Assembly (NCBI GenBank): GCA_041396845.1
Contig: JAWKXU010000001.1
Span: 62,001-126,000 of the forward strand
Source: JAWKXU01 sp020446465
Lineage (GTDB): Bacteria > Pseudomonadota > Alphaproteobacteria > Sphingomonadales > Sphingomonadaceae
Direction of reading: 5' to 3'
DNA length: 64,000 nucleotides
Notes under the pieces: model-generated
The model's database searches: none
What the model saw: only the letters and a program-made list of their open reading frames with translations
Told to the model about the DNA's origin: nothing
Program-made: the position numbers and the translations under genes
Shown: positions 51,912 to 60,243 of the stretch, in pieces
Numbering within the stretch: the stretch's first letter is position 1
Layout: each line of letters begins with the position of its first letter

Positions 51912-54298
51912 AGTTCTCTCTCGAATGGCTCCGTGAATTTCTGGACACTGACGCAACCGTGGCCGAAATCGCCGCAAAGCTGAATGCGATCGGGCTGGAA
52001 GTCGAAGATATCGAAGACCCGGCAGAAAAACTTGCCGGTTTCCGGGTTGCCAAAGTGCTGACCGCGCAAAAGCACCCCGATGCCGACAAGCTGCAAGTGT
52101 TGACTGTGGATACCGGCGAAGGCGATCCGTTACAGGTTGTCTGCGGTGCGCCCAATGCCCGCGCCGGGCTGGTCGGTGTGCTGGGCCTGCCGGGGGCTGT
52201 CGTGCCTGCCAATGGCATGACGATGAAAGTTGCTGCGGTGCGCGGTGTCGAATCCAACGGCATGATGTGTTCGACGCGCGAGCTGGAACTGGGTGACGAT
52301 CACGAAGGCATTATCGAATTGCCTGCTGATGCGCCGGTGGGGACAGACTTTGCCGGTTACAGCGGGGCAAGCCCCATCATTGATGTGGCGATCACGCCCA
52401 ACCGGCCCGATTGCATGGGCGTCCACGGCATTGCCCGTGATCTGGCGGCGGCAGGGCTGGGCGCTCTGAAACCGCTCCCAATCGAAGAGACCAGGGGTGC
52501 ATTTCCTTGCCCGGTCGAGATTCGCACTGACGATCCCGATGGTTGCCCGGCGTTCTATGGACGGGTCATTCGCGGTGTTCGCAACGGTGCATCGCCCGAA
52601 TGGATGCAACGACGGCTGATTGCAGCGGGGCAGAGGCCGATTTCGGCGCTGGTGGACATTACCAACTATGTCATGCTGGCCTACGGGCGACCGGCCCACG
52701 CTTATGACCTTGCCAGGCTGAGCGGCCCGGTCGTGGCGCGGCGCGCGCAGGATGGCGAACAGGTTCTGGCGCTCAACGAAAAGACTTACACGCTCGACAG
52801 TTCGATGACTGTCATTGCCGATGACAGCGGCGTTCATGACATCGCCGGGATCATGGGCGGGGAACATTCGGGGTGCGATGAAAGCACGCAGGACGTCCTG
52901 CTGGAAATCGCCTATTTCGATCCTGCAACGATCGGGGTAACGGGCCGCAAACTTGGCCTTGCGTCGGATGCACGCACCCGTTTTGAACGCGGCGTTGACC
53001 CGTCCTTTCTCGATGCTGGCCTCGACCTTCTGACAGACCTTATCCTTCGCATTTGCGGCGGTGAGGCAAGTGAAGTCATTCGTGCCGGTTCGCCCCCGTC
53101 AGAGGCCCGGACTGTCGCTTACGATCCTGCACTGGCCGAACGGCTGGGCGGCGTTGCTATTGCCGAGGCTGAACAGAAACGCATTCTCGCAGCGCTAGAT
53201 TTTGCCGTTTCGGCGGACTGGCAAGTGACTGCGCCCTTGCGCCGCCATGACATCGAAGGCGCTGCCGATATTGTCGAGGAAGTGGTCCGTATCCACGGGC
53301 TTGATAACATCGCCAGCGTTGCCCTGCCGCGCACCGATGGGGTGGCAAGGCCCACGGCCACACCTGCACAAGTGGTGGAGCGGCGCTTGCGCCGTGCTGC
53401 TGCCGCGCGCGGGTTGAACGAGGCCGTGACGTGGTCGTTCCTGCCAGTGGATGAGGCTGAACACTTTGCCGACGGTGCACCGCTCTGGGTGCTCGAAAAC
53501 CCGATCAGCGAAGATATGAAAGCGATGCGCCCGGCGCTGGTTCCGGGGCTTCTTTCGGCAGCGAAACGTAACCTTGATCGCGGGGCCAACGGGGTCCGGC
53601 TTTTTGAGCTGGGACGGCGTTATCTGCGCGGAAAGGATGGGGCGAGTGACGAGAGGCTGACTCTCGGCATCGTGCTGGCGGGTGAGAAGACGGCGCGCGG
53701 CTGGGCTTCGGGCAAGGCGCAAGCCTATGACGCCTATGACGCCAAGGCTGAAGCGCTGGCCCTGCTCGCGGTTGCTGGCGCGCCGGTTGAAAAATTGCAG
53801 GTCATGGGAGAGGCGGGCGATCAGTTCCACCCCGGCCAGTCAGGCACCTTGCGGTTGGGGCCGAAGAACGTGCTGGCGCGGTTCGGGGCGCTTCATCCGC
53901 GCACGGCTGCCCAGTTCGACATTTCCGGCCCTGTCATGGCTGTGGAGCTGTTCCTCGATGCCATTCCGGCAAAGAAGGGCAACGTGACATTCGCGCGCAG
54001 CGCCTATGCGCCGCCTGCCTTGCAATCGGTAACGCGTGACTTTGCCTTTCTGGTTGAAGCCGCGCTTCCTGCAGACGATCTGGTCCGCGTCGCAAAGGGG
54101 GCGGACAAGGCCAATATCGTGGCAGCGCGTATATTCGACGTGTTTACGGGGCAGGGCGTGCCCGAAGGCAAGAAGTCGATTGCACTTGAAATCACGCTCC
54201 AGCCCGGAGAGAAAAGCTACACGGACGAAGACTTGAAAGGCATTGCAGACAAGGTCGTTGCGGCGGCAGGCAAGCTGGGAGCAGAGCTGCGCGGCTGA
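51908..54298 (+). CDS. pheT: phenylalanine-tRNA ligase beta subunit
   Basis: A 796-residue subunit that completes the alpha2-beta2 enzyme. It starts MKFSLEWLREFLDTDATVAE, includes a tRNA-binding domain (residues about 40-150, VAKVLTAQKHPDADKLQVLT), the B3/B4 region used for editing of Tyr, the B5 domain, and a C-terminal FDX-ACB domain (SVTRDFAFLVEAALPADDLV). The ATG overlaps the pheS stop by 4 bases. Length is normal. Confidence 0.97.
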   Translation: MKFSLEWLREFLDTDATVAEIAAKLNAIGLEVEDIEDPAEKLAGFRVAKVLTAQKHPDADKLQVLTVDTGEGDPLQVVCGAPNARAGLVGVLGLPGAVVPANGMTMKVAAVRGVESNGMMCSTRELELGDDHEGIIELPADAPVGTDFAGYSGASPIIDVAITPNRPDCMGVHGIARDLAAAGLGALKPLPIEETRGAFPCPVEIRTDDPDGCPAFYGRVIRGVRNGASPEWMQRRLIAAGQRPISALVDITNYVMLAYGRPAHAYDLARLSGPVVARRAQDGEQVLALNEKTYTLDSSMTVIADDSGVHDIAGIMGGEHSGCDESTQDVLLEIAYFDPATIGVTGRKLGLASDARTRFERGVDPSFLDAGLDLLTDLILRICGGEASEVIRAGSPPSEARTVAYDPALAERLGGVAIAEAEQKRILAALDFAVSADWQVTAPLRRHDIEGAADIVEEVVRIHGLDNIASVALPRTDGVARPTATPAQVVERRLRRAAAARGLNEAVTWSFLPVDEAEHFADGAPLWVLENPISEDMKAMRPALVPGLLSAAKRNLDRGANGVRLFELGRRYLRGKDGASDERLTLGIVLAGEKTARGWASGKAQAYDAYDAKAEALALLAVAGAPVEKLQVMGEAGDQFHPGQSGTLRLGPKNVLARFGALHPRTAAQFDISGPVMAVELFLDAIPAKKGNVTFARSAYAPPALQSVTRDFAFLVEAALPADDLVRVAKGADKANIVAARIFDVFTGQGVPEGKKSIALEITLQPGEKSYTDEDLKGIADKVVAAAGKLGAELRG

Positions 54299-54322
54299 TC
54301 GCCGTGCGTGCCAGGTAAACCC

Positions 54323-55843
54323 ATGTCCAACCGTCGCACCTTTGCCATCATCTCGCACCCTGACGCGGGCAAGACCACGCTGACCGAAAAGCTCTTGCTG
54401 CAAGGCGGGGCGATCCATCTTGCCGGGGAGGTCAAGGCCCGTGGGGCCGCGCGCCGCGCCCGGTCCGACTGGATGAAGATTGAACAACAACGCGGGATAT
54501 CCGTCACATCCAGCGTCATGACGTTTGAGCGTGACGGCGTGACTTTCAACCTGCTCGATACGCCGGGGCACGAGGATTTCTCCGAAGACACTTATCGCAC
54601 GCTCACCGCGGTCGATTCCGCGATCATGGTGATCGACGCGGCGAAGGGGATCGAGCCGCAGACGCGCAAGCTGTTCGAGGTCTGCCGTTTGCGTTCGGTG
54701 CCGATCATCACCTTCGTCAACAAGGTCGACCGCGAAGGACGCAGCGCCTTTGAAACGCTGGACGAAGTGGCTGATGCGCTTGCGCTCGACGTCAGCCCGC
54801 AAAGCTGGCCCGTGGGCATGGGCGGCACGTTTGAAGGTATTCTCGACTTTGCAAGCGGCGCTGTCAGCCGCCCTGACGGGCCGAGCAAGGAGTTCGAAGG
54901 CCGGCGCGAGGACAACCCGGCCTTGCCCGATGACGTTGCCGAAGAAGCCGAACTGGCGCAAGTCGGCTATCCTGCCTTCGACCTTGAGGCTTATCGCAAT
55001 GGCGACCTGACGCCGGTTTATTTTGGCTCAGCGCTCAAGAACTTTGGCGTCACGGAACTGATCGAGGCTATTGCGCGTCTGGCCCCGCCGCCTCGTCCAC
55101 AGCCTGCCGGGGAAGAGCAGATCAGCCCGGAACGCGATGAAGTCACCGGCTTCATCTTCAAGGTGCAGGCCAATATGGACCCGCAGCATCGTGACCGGAT
55201 TGCCTTCATGCGGCTGGTGTCGGGCACTTTCAAACGCGGCATGAAGCTGACCCCTTCGGGGCATGGCAAGCCGCTGGCGATCCACTCGCCGATCATGTTC
55301 TTCGCGCAGGACCGCGAAATTGCCGACAATGCGGAGCCGGGTGACATTATCGGCATTCCCAATCACGGCACCTTGCGTGTGGGCGATACGCTGAGCGAGA
55401 AGAACCAGATCCGCTTTACCGGCTTGCCCAACTTCGCGCCCGAAATCCTGCGCCGCGTTGTCTTGCGTGATCCGACCAAGACCAAGCAATTGAGGAAAGC
55501 ACTGGATGACTTGTCCGAAGAAGGCGTCATTCAGGTTTTCTATCCGGAGATCGGCGGGCAGTGGATTGTGGGCGTCGTTGGCCAGCTGCAACTCGAAGTG
55601 CTGATTTCCCGGCTGGAAGCCGAATACAAGGTTGAGGCCGTGCTGGAGCCTGCGCCTTTCGATACGGCGCGATGGCTGCGGGGTGATGCAGCCGCGCTCG
55701 CTTCATTCGAGAAGTTCAACCGCGCCAATCTGGCAAAGGATCGCGATGGCGACTGGGTTTTCCTTGCCAAATCCGCCTGGGATGTTGGCTATCAGCAGGA
55801 AAAGAACCCGGAATTGACCTTCAGCACGACAAAGGAACGTTGA
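54323..55843 (+). CDS. prfC: peptide chain release factor 3
   Basis: A 506-residue GTPase that recycles release factors 1 and 2 from the ribosome. G1 is ISHPDAGKTTLTE, the effector region includes QQRGISVTSSVM, G3 is LLDTPGHEDFSEDTYR and G4 is FVNKVDREGR. The DWMKIEQQRGIS block and C-terminal EYKVEAVLEPAPFDTARW are specific to RF3 rather than EF-G. ATG at 54323 follows CCAGG. It follows pheT by 24 bases. Confidence 0.96.
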   Translation: MSNRRTFAIISHPDAGKTTLTEKLLLQGGAIHLAGEVKARGAARRARSDWMKIEQQRGISVTSSVMTFERDGVTFNLLDTPGHEDFSEDTYRTLTAVDSAIMVIDAAKGIEPQTRKLFEVCRLRSVPIITFVNKVDREGRSAFETLDEVADALALDVSPQSWPVGMGGTFEGILDFASGAVSRPDGPSKEFEGRREDNPALPDDVAEEAELAQVGYPAFDLEAYRNGDLTPVYFGSALKNFGVTELIEAIARLAPPPRPQPAGEEQISPERDEVTGFIFKVQANMDPQHRDRIAFMRLVSGTFKRGMKLTPSGHGKPLAIHSPIMFFAQDREIADNAEPGDIIGIPNHGTLRVGDTLSEKNQIRFTGLPNFAPEILRRVVLRDPTKTKQLRKALDDLSEEGVIQVFYPEIGGQWIVGVVGQLQLEVLISRLEAEYKVEAVLEPAPFDTARWLRGDAAALASFEKFNRANLAKDRDGDWVFLAKSAWDVGYQQEKNPELTFSTTKER

Positions 55844-55859
55844 AGCGCCAAGCCTGCCT

Positions 55860-55880
55860 CTATAGCGTTTCGTAAGAAAT
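55860..55880 (-). repeat. fragment of the dispersed repeat (outer arm only), copy D'
   Basis: CTATAGCGTTTCGTAAGAAA after the prfC stop matches the outer end of the repeat family; the remainder is not recognisable. It lies 43 bases before copy D in the same orientation. Confidence 0.5.
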
Positions 55881-55922
55881 CTTTATCGTCAAACCCAACC
55901 ATCACATACTGGGACCAGACAC

Positions 55923-56029
55923 CTATAGTGTTTCGGAAGAAAGTTGAATCGGCAGAAACGCTATAATTCTTTGATTTGTCGCATTTCTTAACCGAAAAAG
56001 TCTATCAACTTTTTCTCGAAATGCTTTAA
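55923..56029 (-). repeat. dispersed two-hairpin repeat, copy D
   Basis: Outer arms CTATAGTGTTTC (55923-55934) and GAAACGCTATAA (about 55955-55966). Inner hairpin GCATTTC (55981-55987) with GAAATGC (56018-56024), enclosing GAAAAAGT/ACTTTTTC. TTA at 56026-56028 is the stop codon of the MFS gene on the minus strand. Confidence 0.88.
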
Positions 56030-57339
56030 TCTTCCCAGTCACGCTGGAGGTATCGGGTCGCTGCCATCATCATCCCCCCTGCCACAAGGTATAGCGAGAG
56101 GATGGCCAGCATCGCGTATCGCAGCGATTCCTCTCCATGGGTCTGATACATCATGTCGCTCAGCCAGCCCATGACGGGCGTGCCCAGCCCGAATCCAATG
56201 GCGTTGGAGAAAAAGAGCACGCAAGCCGCGGCGGTGGCCCGGTGCAGGGCAGGCGCAAGGTGCTGGGCTGCTGTCAGCGCAGGGACGCTCCACAGATAAG
56301 ACAGAACCTGCGGCACCAGCAGCCATGCGAATGCGGTTATGATGTCGTCAGACAAGATGCCTATCGCGAACAGCGGCACGCTAAGCCACATCGAAAGAGC
56401 GGGAATCCAGCCATAGGCTGCCCGGTTTTTCTTGCCGAAACGATCGCTTGCATATCCACCGAACCACATGCCCGCAGACCCTCCGATCAGGACCAGCGCG
56501 GCATAGACAACCCCGCGATCATAAAGGTCCAGCCCGAAACTGCGGCCGAGCACACTGGGAAGCCAGAAGTTCAGGCCATAAGTGCACATGGAGCCGACCC
56601 CCGTGGCCAGGCAAACCAGCCAGAAGCTGGGTTTGCGCATCAGGATGGCAAAGGATTCCGTGAGTGGCACTGATTTTGCGGGCCGGGCAGACAAGGAAGG
56701 GGTATCCCGCACGACAAAGCGGAAGGGCACCACCAGAACTACCCCCACGATACCCATGGTGATGAACGCCAGCCGCCAGTCGACTGTCGATGCGATCCAG
56801 GCGCCCAGAAAAGCGCCAGCGGCGGACCCTATCGGAATGCCCATCATGTATATTCCGGTTGCCCTTGCCCGTTGTTCAGGCGGGAAATTTTCGCTGATCA
56901 GGGCATAGCTTGGCGCGCTCCCGCCAGCTTCTCCAATCCCGACACCCAGCCGGGCAAGGAACATTTGCCAGAAATTGACGGTAAATCCGCACAGTGCGGT
57001 AAACCCGCTCCATGCCAGCAGGCTGAGGGCAATGACGCGAGATTTCCCGAAACGGTCGGCAACGAGAGCAAGCGGAACGCCCATCGTCGAATAGAGAAGC
57101 GCAAAGGCAAGGCCGCCCAGCAGCCCCATTTGCGTATCGCTCAGCGAAAGATCGGCCTTTACCGGCTCGGCAAGGATGGAAAGCAGCAGCCGGTCGATAA
57201 AGCTGCAGATGTAAACTGCCAGCAGCATGGCGAGAACGGCATAGCGCCGGTTGCTATAGTAACCGCGCGGCGCCGGTCCGGCTTGTCCCTCGGCTGTTCC
57301 CAAGCGTTCTCTCCCCGTCTGCGCGAGCCTTGCAAGCAT
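56026..57339 (-). CDS. MFS transporter, spinster-like
   Basis: A 437-residue inner membrane transporter with about 12 hydrophobic segments. The MFS signature between helices 2 and 3 is visible as LVADRFGKSRVIAL, and YICSFIDRLLLSILAEPVKADLSLSD and RLGVGIGEAGGSAPSYALIS are typical of the spinster-like group common in sphingomonads. The substrate is unknown. The ATG at 57339 is one of three possible starts; upstream ones approach the divergent endonuclease gene. The stop codon lies inside repeat copy D. Confidence 0.85.
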   Translation of the reverse strand: MLARLAQTGRERLGTAEGQAGPAPRGYYSNRRYAVLAMLLAVYICSFIDRLLLSILAEPVKADLSLSDTQMGLLGGLAFALLYSTMGVPLALVADRFGKSRVIALSLLAWSGFTALCGFTVNFWQMFLARLGVGIGEAGGSAPSYALISENFPPEQRARATGIYMMGIPIGSAAGAFLGAWIASTVDWRLAFITMGIVGVVLVVPFRFVVRDTPSLSARPAKSVPLTESFAILMRKPSFWLVCLATGVGSMCTYGLNFWLPSVLGRSFGLDLYDRGVVYAALVLIGGSAGMWFGGYASDRFGKKNRAAYGWIPALSMWLSVPLFAIGILSDDIITAFAWLLVPQVLSYLWSVPALTAAQHLAPALHRATAAACVLFFSNAIGFGLGTPVMGWLSDMMYQTHGEESLRYAMLAILSLYLVAGGMMMAATRYLQRDWED

Positions 57340-57379
57340 CGCATTGTTTTGCAGGCAGCATTGCCGCATATACTCTGGC

Positions 57380-58075
57380 GTGCAACTCAAATTCGCTACC
57401 TACAACATTCGCAAGGCAGTCGGGCTGGATCGCAAGCGCGACCCGGAACGGATTCTGGCTATCCTTCATGAAATCGGGGCTGATGTGGTCGCCTTGCAGG
57501 AGGTTGACCGCCGCCTCGGTCGCCGGGAAACAGCGCTTCCCCGGCAGATGGTTGAGGAGCAGCACTGGCAGATCGTGCCTCTGGCGATCCGGCCGCTCAG
57601 CATTGGCTGGCACGGCAATGCCCTGCTTGTGAGGCGGGGGATAGACATTCTTGATAGCGCGATTGTCGAACTGCCGCGGCTCGAACCGCGTGGAGCCGTG
57701 CGGGTCGATCTTGGCGTCGGCGGACAGCGGGTGCGGGTGGTGGGTATGCATCTGTGTCTGTCAGGCATCAGGCGGCGCGATCAGGTGCGAACCATTCTGG
57801 ACCACGTGGGGGACTGCGCGACGCCTTGCCCGACTGTGCTGATGGGCGACATGAACGAATGGTCGAGCCAGGCCGGATGTTTTCACGCATTTGACGATGG
57901 CTGGGACGTGCTGGCGCCGGGCCGCAGTTTCCCGTCCCGCCAGCCGGTCGCTCAGCTTGACCGGATTGCCATTTCGCCAGGATTGACCTGCGTTGAAACG
58001 GGCGTCCACCACAGCGCCCTTTCCGCACGCGGTTCGGACCATTTACCCGTCTGGGCGCGGTTGCAGTTCGATTGA
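57380..58075 (+). CDS. endonuclease/exonuclease/phosphatase family protein
   Basis: A 231-residue metal-dependent phosphodiesterase. It starts V-Q-L-K-F-A-T-Y-N-I-R (GTG at 57380), has the metal-binding glutamate in VVALQEVDRRLG, the V-V-G-M-H-L-C-L block, VLMGDMNEWSS and the final GSDHLPVWARL. These are the EEP-family active site elements. Substrates range from DNA to phospholipids; none is shown here. It lies 41 bases from the divergent MFS start. Confidence 0.85.
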   Translation: MQLKFATYNIRKAVGLDRKRDPERILAILHEIGADVVALQEVDRRLGRRETALPRQMVEEQHWQIVPLAIRPLSIGWHGNALLVRRGIDILDSAIVELPRLEPRGAVRVDLGVGGQRVRVVGMHLCLSGIRRRDQVRTILDHVGDCATPCPTVLMGDMNEWSSQAGCFHAFDDGWDVLAPGRSFPSRQPVAQLDRIAISPGLTCVETGVHHSALSARGSDHLPVWARLQFD

Positions 58076-58110
58076 TTGCTTCGTCTTCTTTCTTTTGATT
58101 GGTGTCTGCC

Positions 58111-58698
58111 ATGGCAAAAAACTATCATGTCTACAGAGACAAGCAAATCGCCCTAGCAATTGAAATAGGTGCTGCGATCACTCGTTGGGTCAACTTGGAA
58201 GGTGGTATCATACGGCTTTGCGCTATTGCCCTCGGTAGGGATATGCGCGCCACTGCACACCTATTATCCAATTTCAAGACCTTTGCACTTGTCCTAGATT
58301 TCACAAGCTCAGCAGTTAAACTTAAGATTACAGATACTCGTGATCAAAAACTGTGGAACTCTCTTACTGAATTTATCCGCGAGCTTTCTGGAGACCGGAA
58401 CTACATCGCACATGCAGGGATGGTGGCGCATTCCGATAGTGATCCGAACTCAGCTGATTGGGCAGAGGTATTACCATTCGTCGGGCCAACCCAGTTTCAC
58501 CCGTTTGTGCAGCTTGATCGACGCGACCCAATGGACGTCGCTGAGGTTTCAGAGATCGTTCAAGACATACAACACGCAATCGAGAAATTATCAGAGTTCA
58601 CTCGCGACCTGGAGCAAGGCGGGCCATGGCCAGATAGTGACGTGACCCCCAGCTTTCCCCCAGCTGGGATTAGAGCCGGGCGGTTGTTTTGCGCATAA
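58111..58698 (+). CDS. HEPN-like hypothetical protein with 3' end replaced by an IS element
   Basis: A 195-residue frame of which the last ~20 residues come from IS sequence. I recognise no named family, but GDRNYIAHAG contains R-x4-H, the catalytic pattern of HEPN ribonucleases, in a helical protein of suitable size. The gene is visibly richer in A and T than its neighbours, a sign of transfer. Removing the IS and one ATAG copy restores the frame, which then runs 28 more residues (R-F-R-A-R-V-D ... S-D-P-P) to a TAA at 59991-59993. No toxin-antitoxin or defence partner is adjacent. Function is inferred only. Confidence 0.55.
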   Translation: MAKNYHVYRDKQIALAIEIGAAITRWVNLEGGIIRLCAIALGRDMRATAHLLSNFKTFALVLDFTSSAVKLKITDTRDQKLWNSLTEFIRELSGDRNYIAHAGMVAHSDSDPNSADWAEVLPFVGPTQFHPFVQLDRRDPMDVAEVSEIVQDIQHAIEKLSEFTRDLEQGGPWPDSDVTPSFPPAGIRAGRLFCA

Positions 58699-59536
58699 GC
58701 GCGGTTGAAGCAATGGGCTGCGTAGCGGAGCCCGTAGGGCGTAGCGAAGCAGGCCATTGCTTATCCAGTTCAGCGGCGAACGCCGCCGGTGTTGCGTAAC
58801 CGAGAGACGAGTGTGGTCGCTCCCGATTGTAGTCTTCGACCCAGGCCGCGATCTCGACACGGGCATGGGCCATGCTCAAGAACAGCGTCTCGTTGAGCAG
58901 TTCGTCGCGCATGCGGCCATTGAAGCTCTCGACATAGCCATTCTGCATCGGCCTTCCGGGCGCGATGTAATGCCACTCCACGCCGACCTCGCCGCACCAT
59001 GCCAGCACAGCGTTGCTGGTGAGCTCGGTGCCATTGTCGCTGACGATCATGCCTGGCTTGCCGCGCTGTTCGATCAGTGCGGTCAGCTCGCGAACGACAC
59101 GGCGACCAGAGATCGAGGTGTCCGGCACCGCTGCCAGGCACTCCCGGGTCACGTCATCGACCACGTTGAGCACCCGGAACCGTCTTCCCGAAGCCATCTG
59201 GTCGTGAACAAAGTCCAGGCTCCAGCGCTGGTTCGGCAGCGCCAGAACCGGAGCAGGTGCCCTTGTGCCAACAGCACGCCTGCGGCTTCGTCGTCGCCTT
59301 ACTGCCAGCCCTTCTTCCTTGTAGAGCCTCTGGGTCTTCTTGCGGTTGATCATGATCCCCTCCCGGCGCAGCAGGATATGCAGACGGCGATAGCCGAACC
59401 GGCGACGCTGGTTGGCCAGCTCGCGCAGCTTCTCGCGAAGCTCGGCATCATCGTCCCGGGTGGAACGGTAACGCACGCTTTTGCGATCAGCATCGATAAC
59501 ACGGCACGCCCGCCGCTCGCTCATCCCGTGGCACAC
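58670..59536 (-). CDS. IS3-family transposase OrfB
   Basis: A 288-residue integrase-fold transposase. The DDE residues lie in WSLDFVHDQ, MIVSDNGTELTS and the YVESFNGRMRDELLNE block, ending with the usual RPHSSLGYATPAAFA. In the family OrfB is made by -1 frameshifting from orfA, but here it is in the +1 phase relative to orfA. A one-base loss near 59556 would explain this, so a fusion protein may not be made. Translation from the GTG at 59536 or a nearby ATG remains possible. Confidence 0.88.
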   Translation of the reverse strand: MCHGMSERRACRVIDADRKSVRYRSTRDDDAELREKLRELANQRRRFGYRRLHILLRREGIMINRKKTQRLYKEEGLAVRRRRSRRRAVGTRAPAPVLALPNQRWSLDFVHDQMASGRRFRVLNVVDDVTRECLAAVPDTSISGRRVVRELTALIEQRGKPGMIVSDNGTELTSNAVLAWCGEVGVEWHYIAPGRPMQNGYVESFNGRMRDELLNETLFLSMAHARVEIAAWVEDYNRERPHSSLGYATPAAFAAELDKQWPASLRPTGSATQPIASTALMRKTTARL

Positions 59537-59573
59537 CTGGAGATGAGCAACAGCTTCCGCTGCGCGGCGGGCG

Positions 59574-59840
59574 TCAGAACTTTTTTGCCAGAAGATCCTT
59601 CAGAGCAGCCTTGTCCAGCATCGCATCGGCCAGCAGCCGCTTGAGCTTGGCGTTCTCGCTCTCGAGCTCCTTCAGTCGGCGGGCATCGGACACTTCCATC
59701 CCGCCATACTTCGACTTCCAGTTGTAGATCGTCGCTTCAGATACACCGTGCCGACGGGCCAGGTCAGCGGTCTTGGCTCCCGCCTCCGCTTCCTTCAGCA
59801 CCCCGATAATCTGCTCTTCTGAAAACCTCGTACGCTTCAT
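59574..59840 (-). CDS. IS3-family transposase OrfA
   Basis: An 88-residue helix-turn-helix protein beginning MKRTRFSEEQIIGVLKEAE, with the HTH in TADLARRHGVSEATIYNWKS and a leucine-zipper-like tail ending L-L-A-K-K-F. A slippery A-AAA-AAG heptamer lies just before the stop, as in other members. AAGGA lies upstream of the ATG at 59840. Confidence 0.9.
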   Translation of the reverse strand: MKRTRFSEEQIIGVLKEAEAGAKTADLARRHGVSEATIYNWKSKYGGMEVSDARRLKELESENAKLKRLLADAMLDKAALKDLLAKKF

Positions 59841-59904
59841 CGTCTGTCCTTCCTTCAAGGCCAGACTCTAATCGCTCGTGGAGGAAAATCAGGGGGTCAC
59901 GTCA

Positions 59905-60243
59905 ATAGATTTCGCGCGCGGGTTGATCGTCGCCGACCACCGATTGCGGTGCGTCGGGCCAAAAATCAAAAAGACGATTCTGACCCACCCTAATCATAGC
60001 GGGCGTAACCTAAAGTTGCACCGGCCTGTCACGCTCTGCTATCGAATAATCGCCCCCTGCTTCACCACCACCCCACTGCCTAAAAAATAGGCAGGTGCGT
60101 AAAAAGCGGGCTGGCCCCGCGTTGGCTCCGCAGTCAGGCCACGGATAAAATCAGGCCAATTGAACGATCCTGATGGTTTGGCACACCCTTTGCATTAGCC
60201 CTCTCAGCCGGTGATCCTCCGGCAAGGCTAGCAGGGGTCAACG
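59905..60243. other. 339-base stretch between the IS and glnK
   Basis: It holds the displaced 3' end of the HEPN-like gene (59905-59993), a small hairpin TGCCT/AGGCA (about 60077-60093), and the glnK sigma-54 promoter. No other gene or RNA is visible. Confidence 0.6.
60179..60193 (+). promoter_or_regulatory. sigma-54 promoter of glnK-amtB
   Basis: TGGCAC-N5-TTGC matches the -24/-12 sigma-54 consensus. It lies 51 bases before the glnK ATG. NtrC control under nitrogen limitation is expected from known biology of this operon; no perfect NtrC site is seen, only a TGCACC half-site at 60017-60022. Confidence 0.85.

Larger units (their letters stand above)
58634..59908 (-). mobile_element. IS3-family (IS407-like) insertion sequence with 4-bp target duplication
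   Basis: The element spans 58638-59904 (1267 bp). Its ends TGACGTGACCCCC (58638-58650) and GGGGGTCACGTCA (59892-59904) are perfect inverted repeats. ATAG occurs on both sides (58634-58637 and 59905-59908) as a target duplication, the size made by the IS407 group. It carries orfA and orfB on the minus strand. The intact target duplication suggests a fairly recent insertion. Confidence 0.95.
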
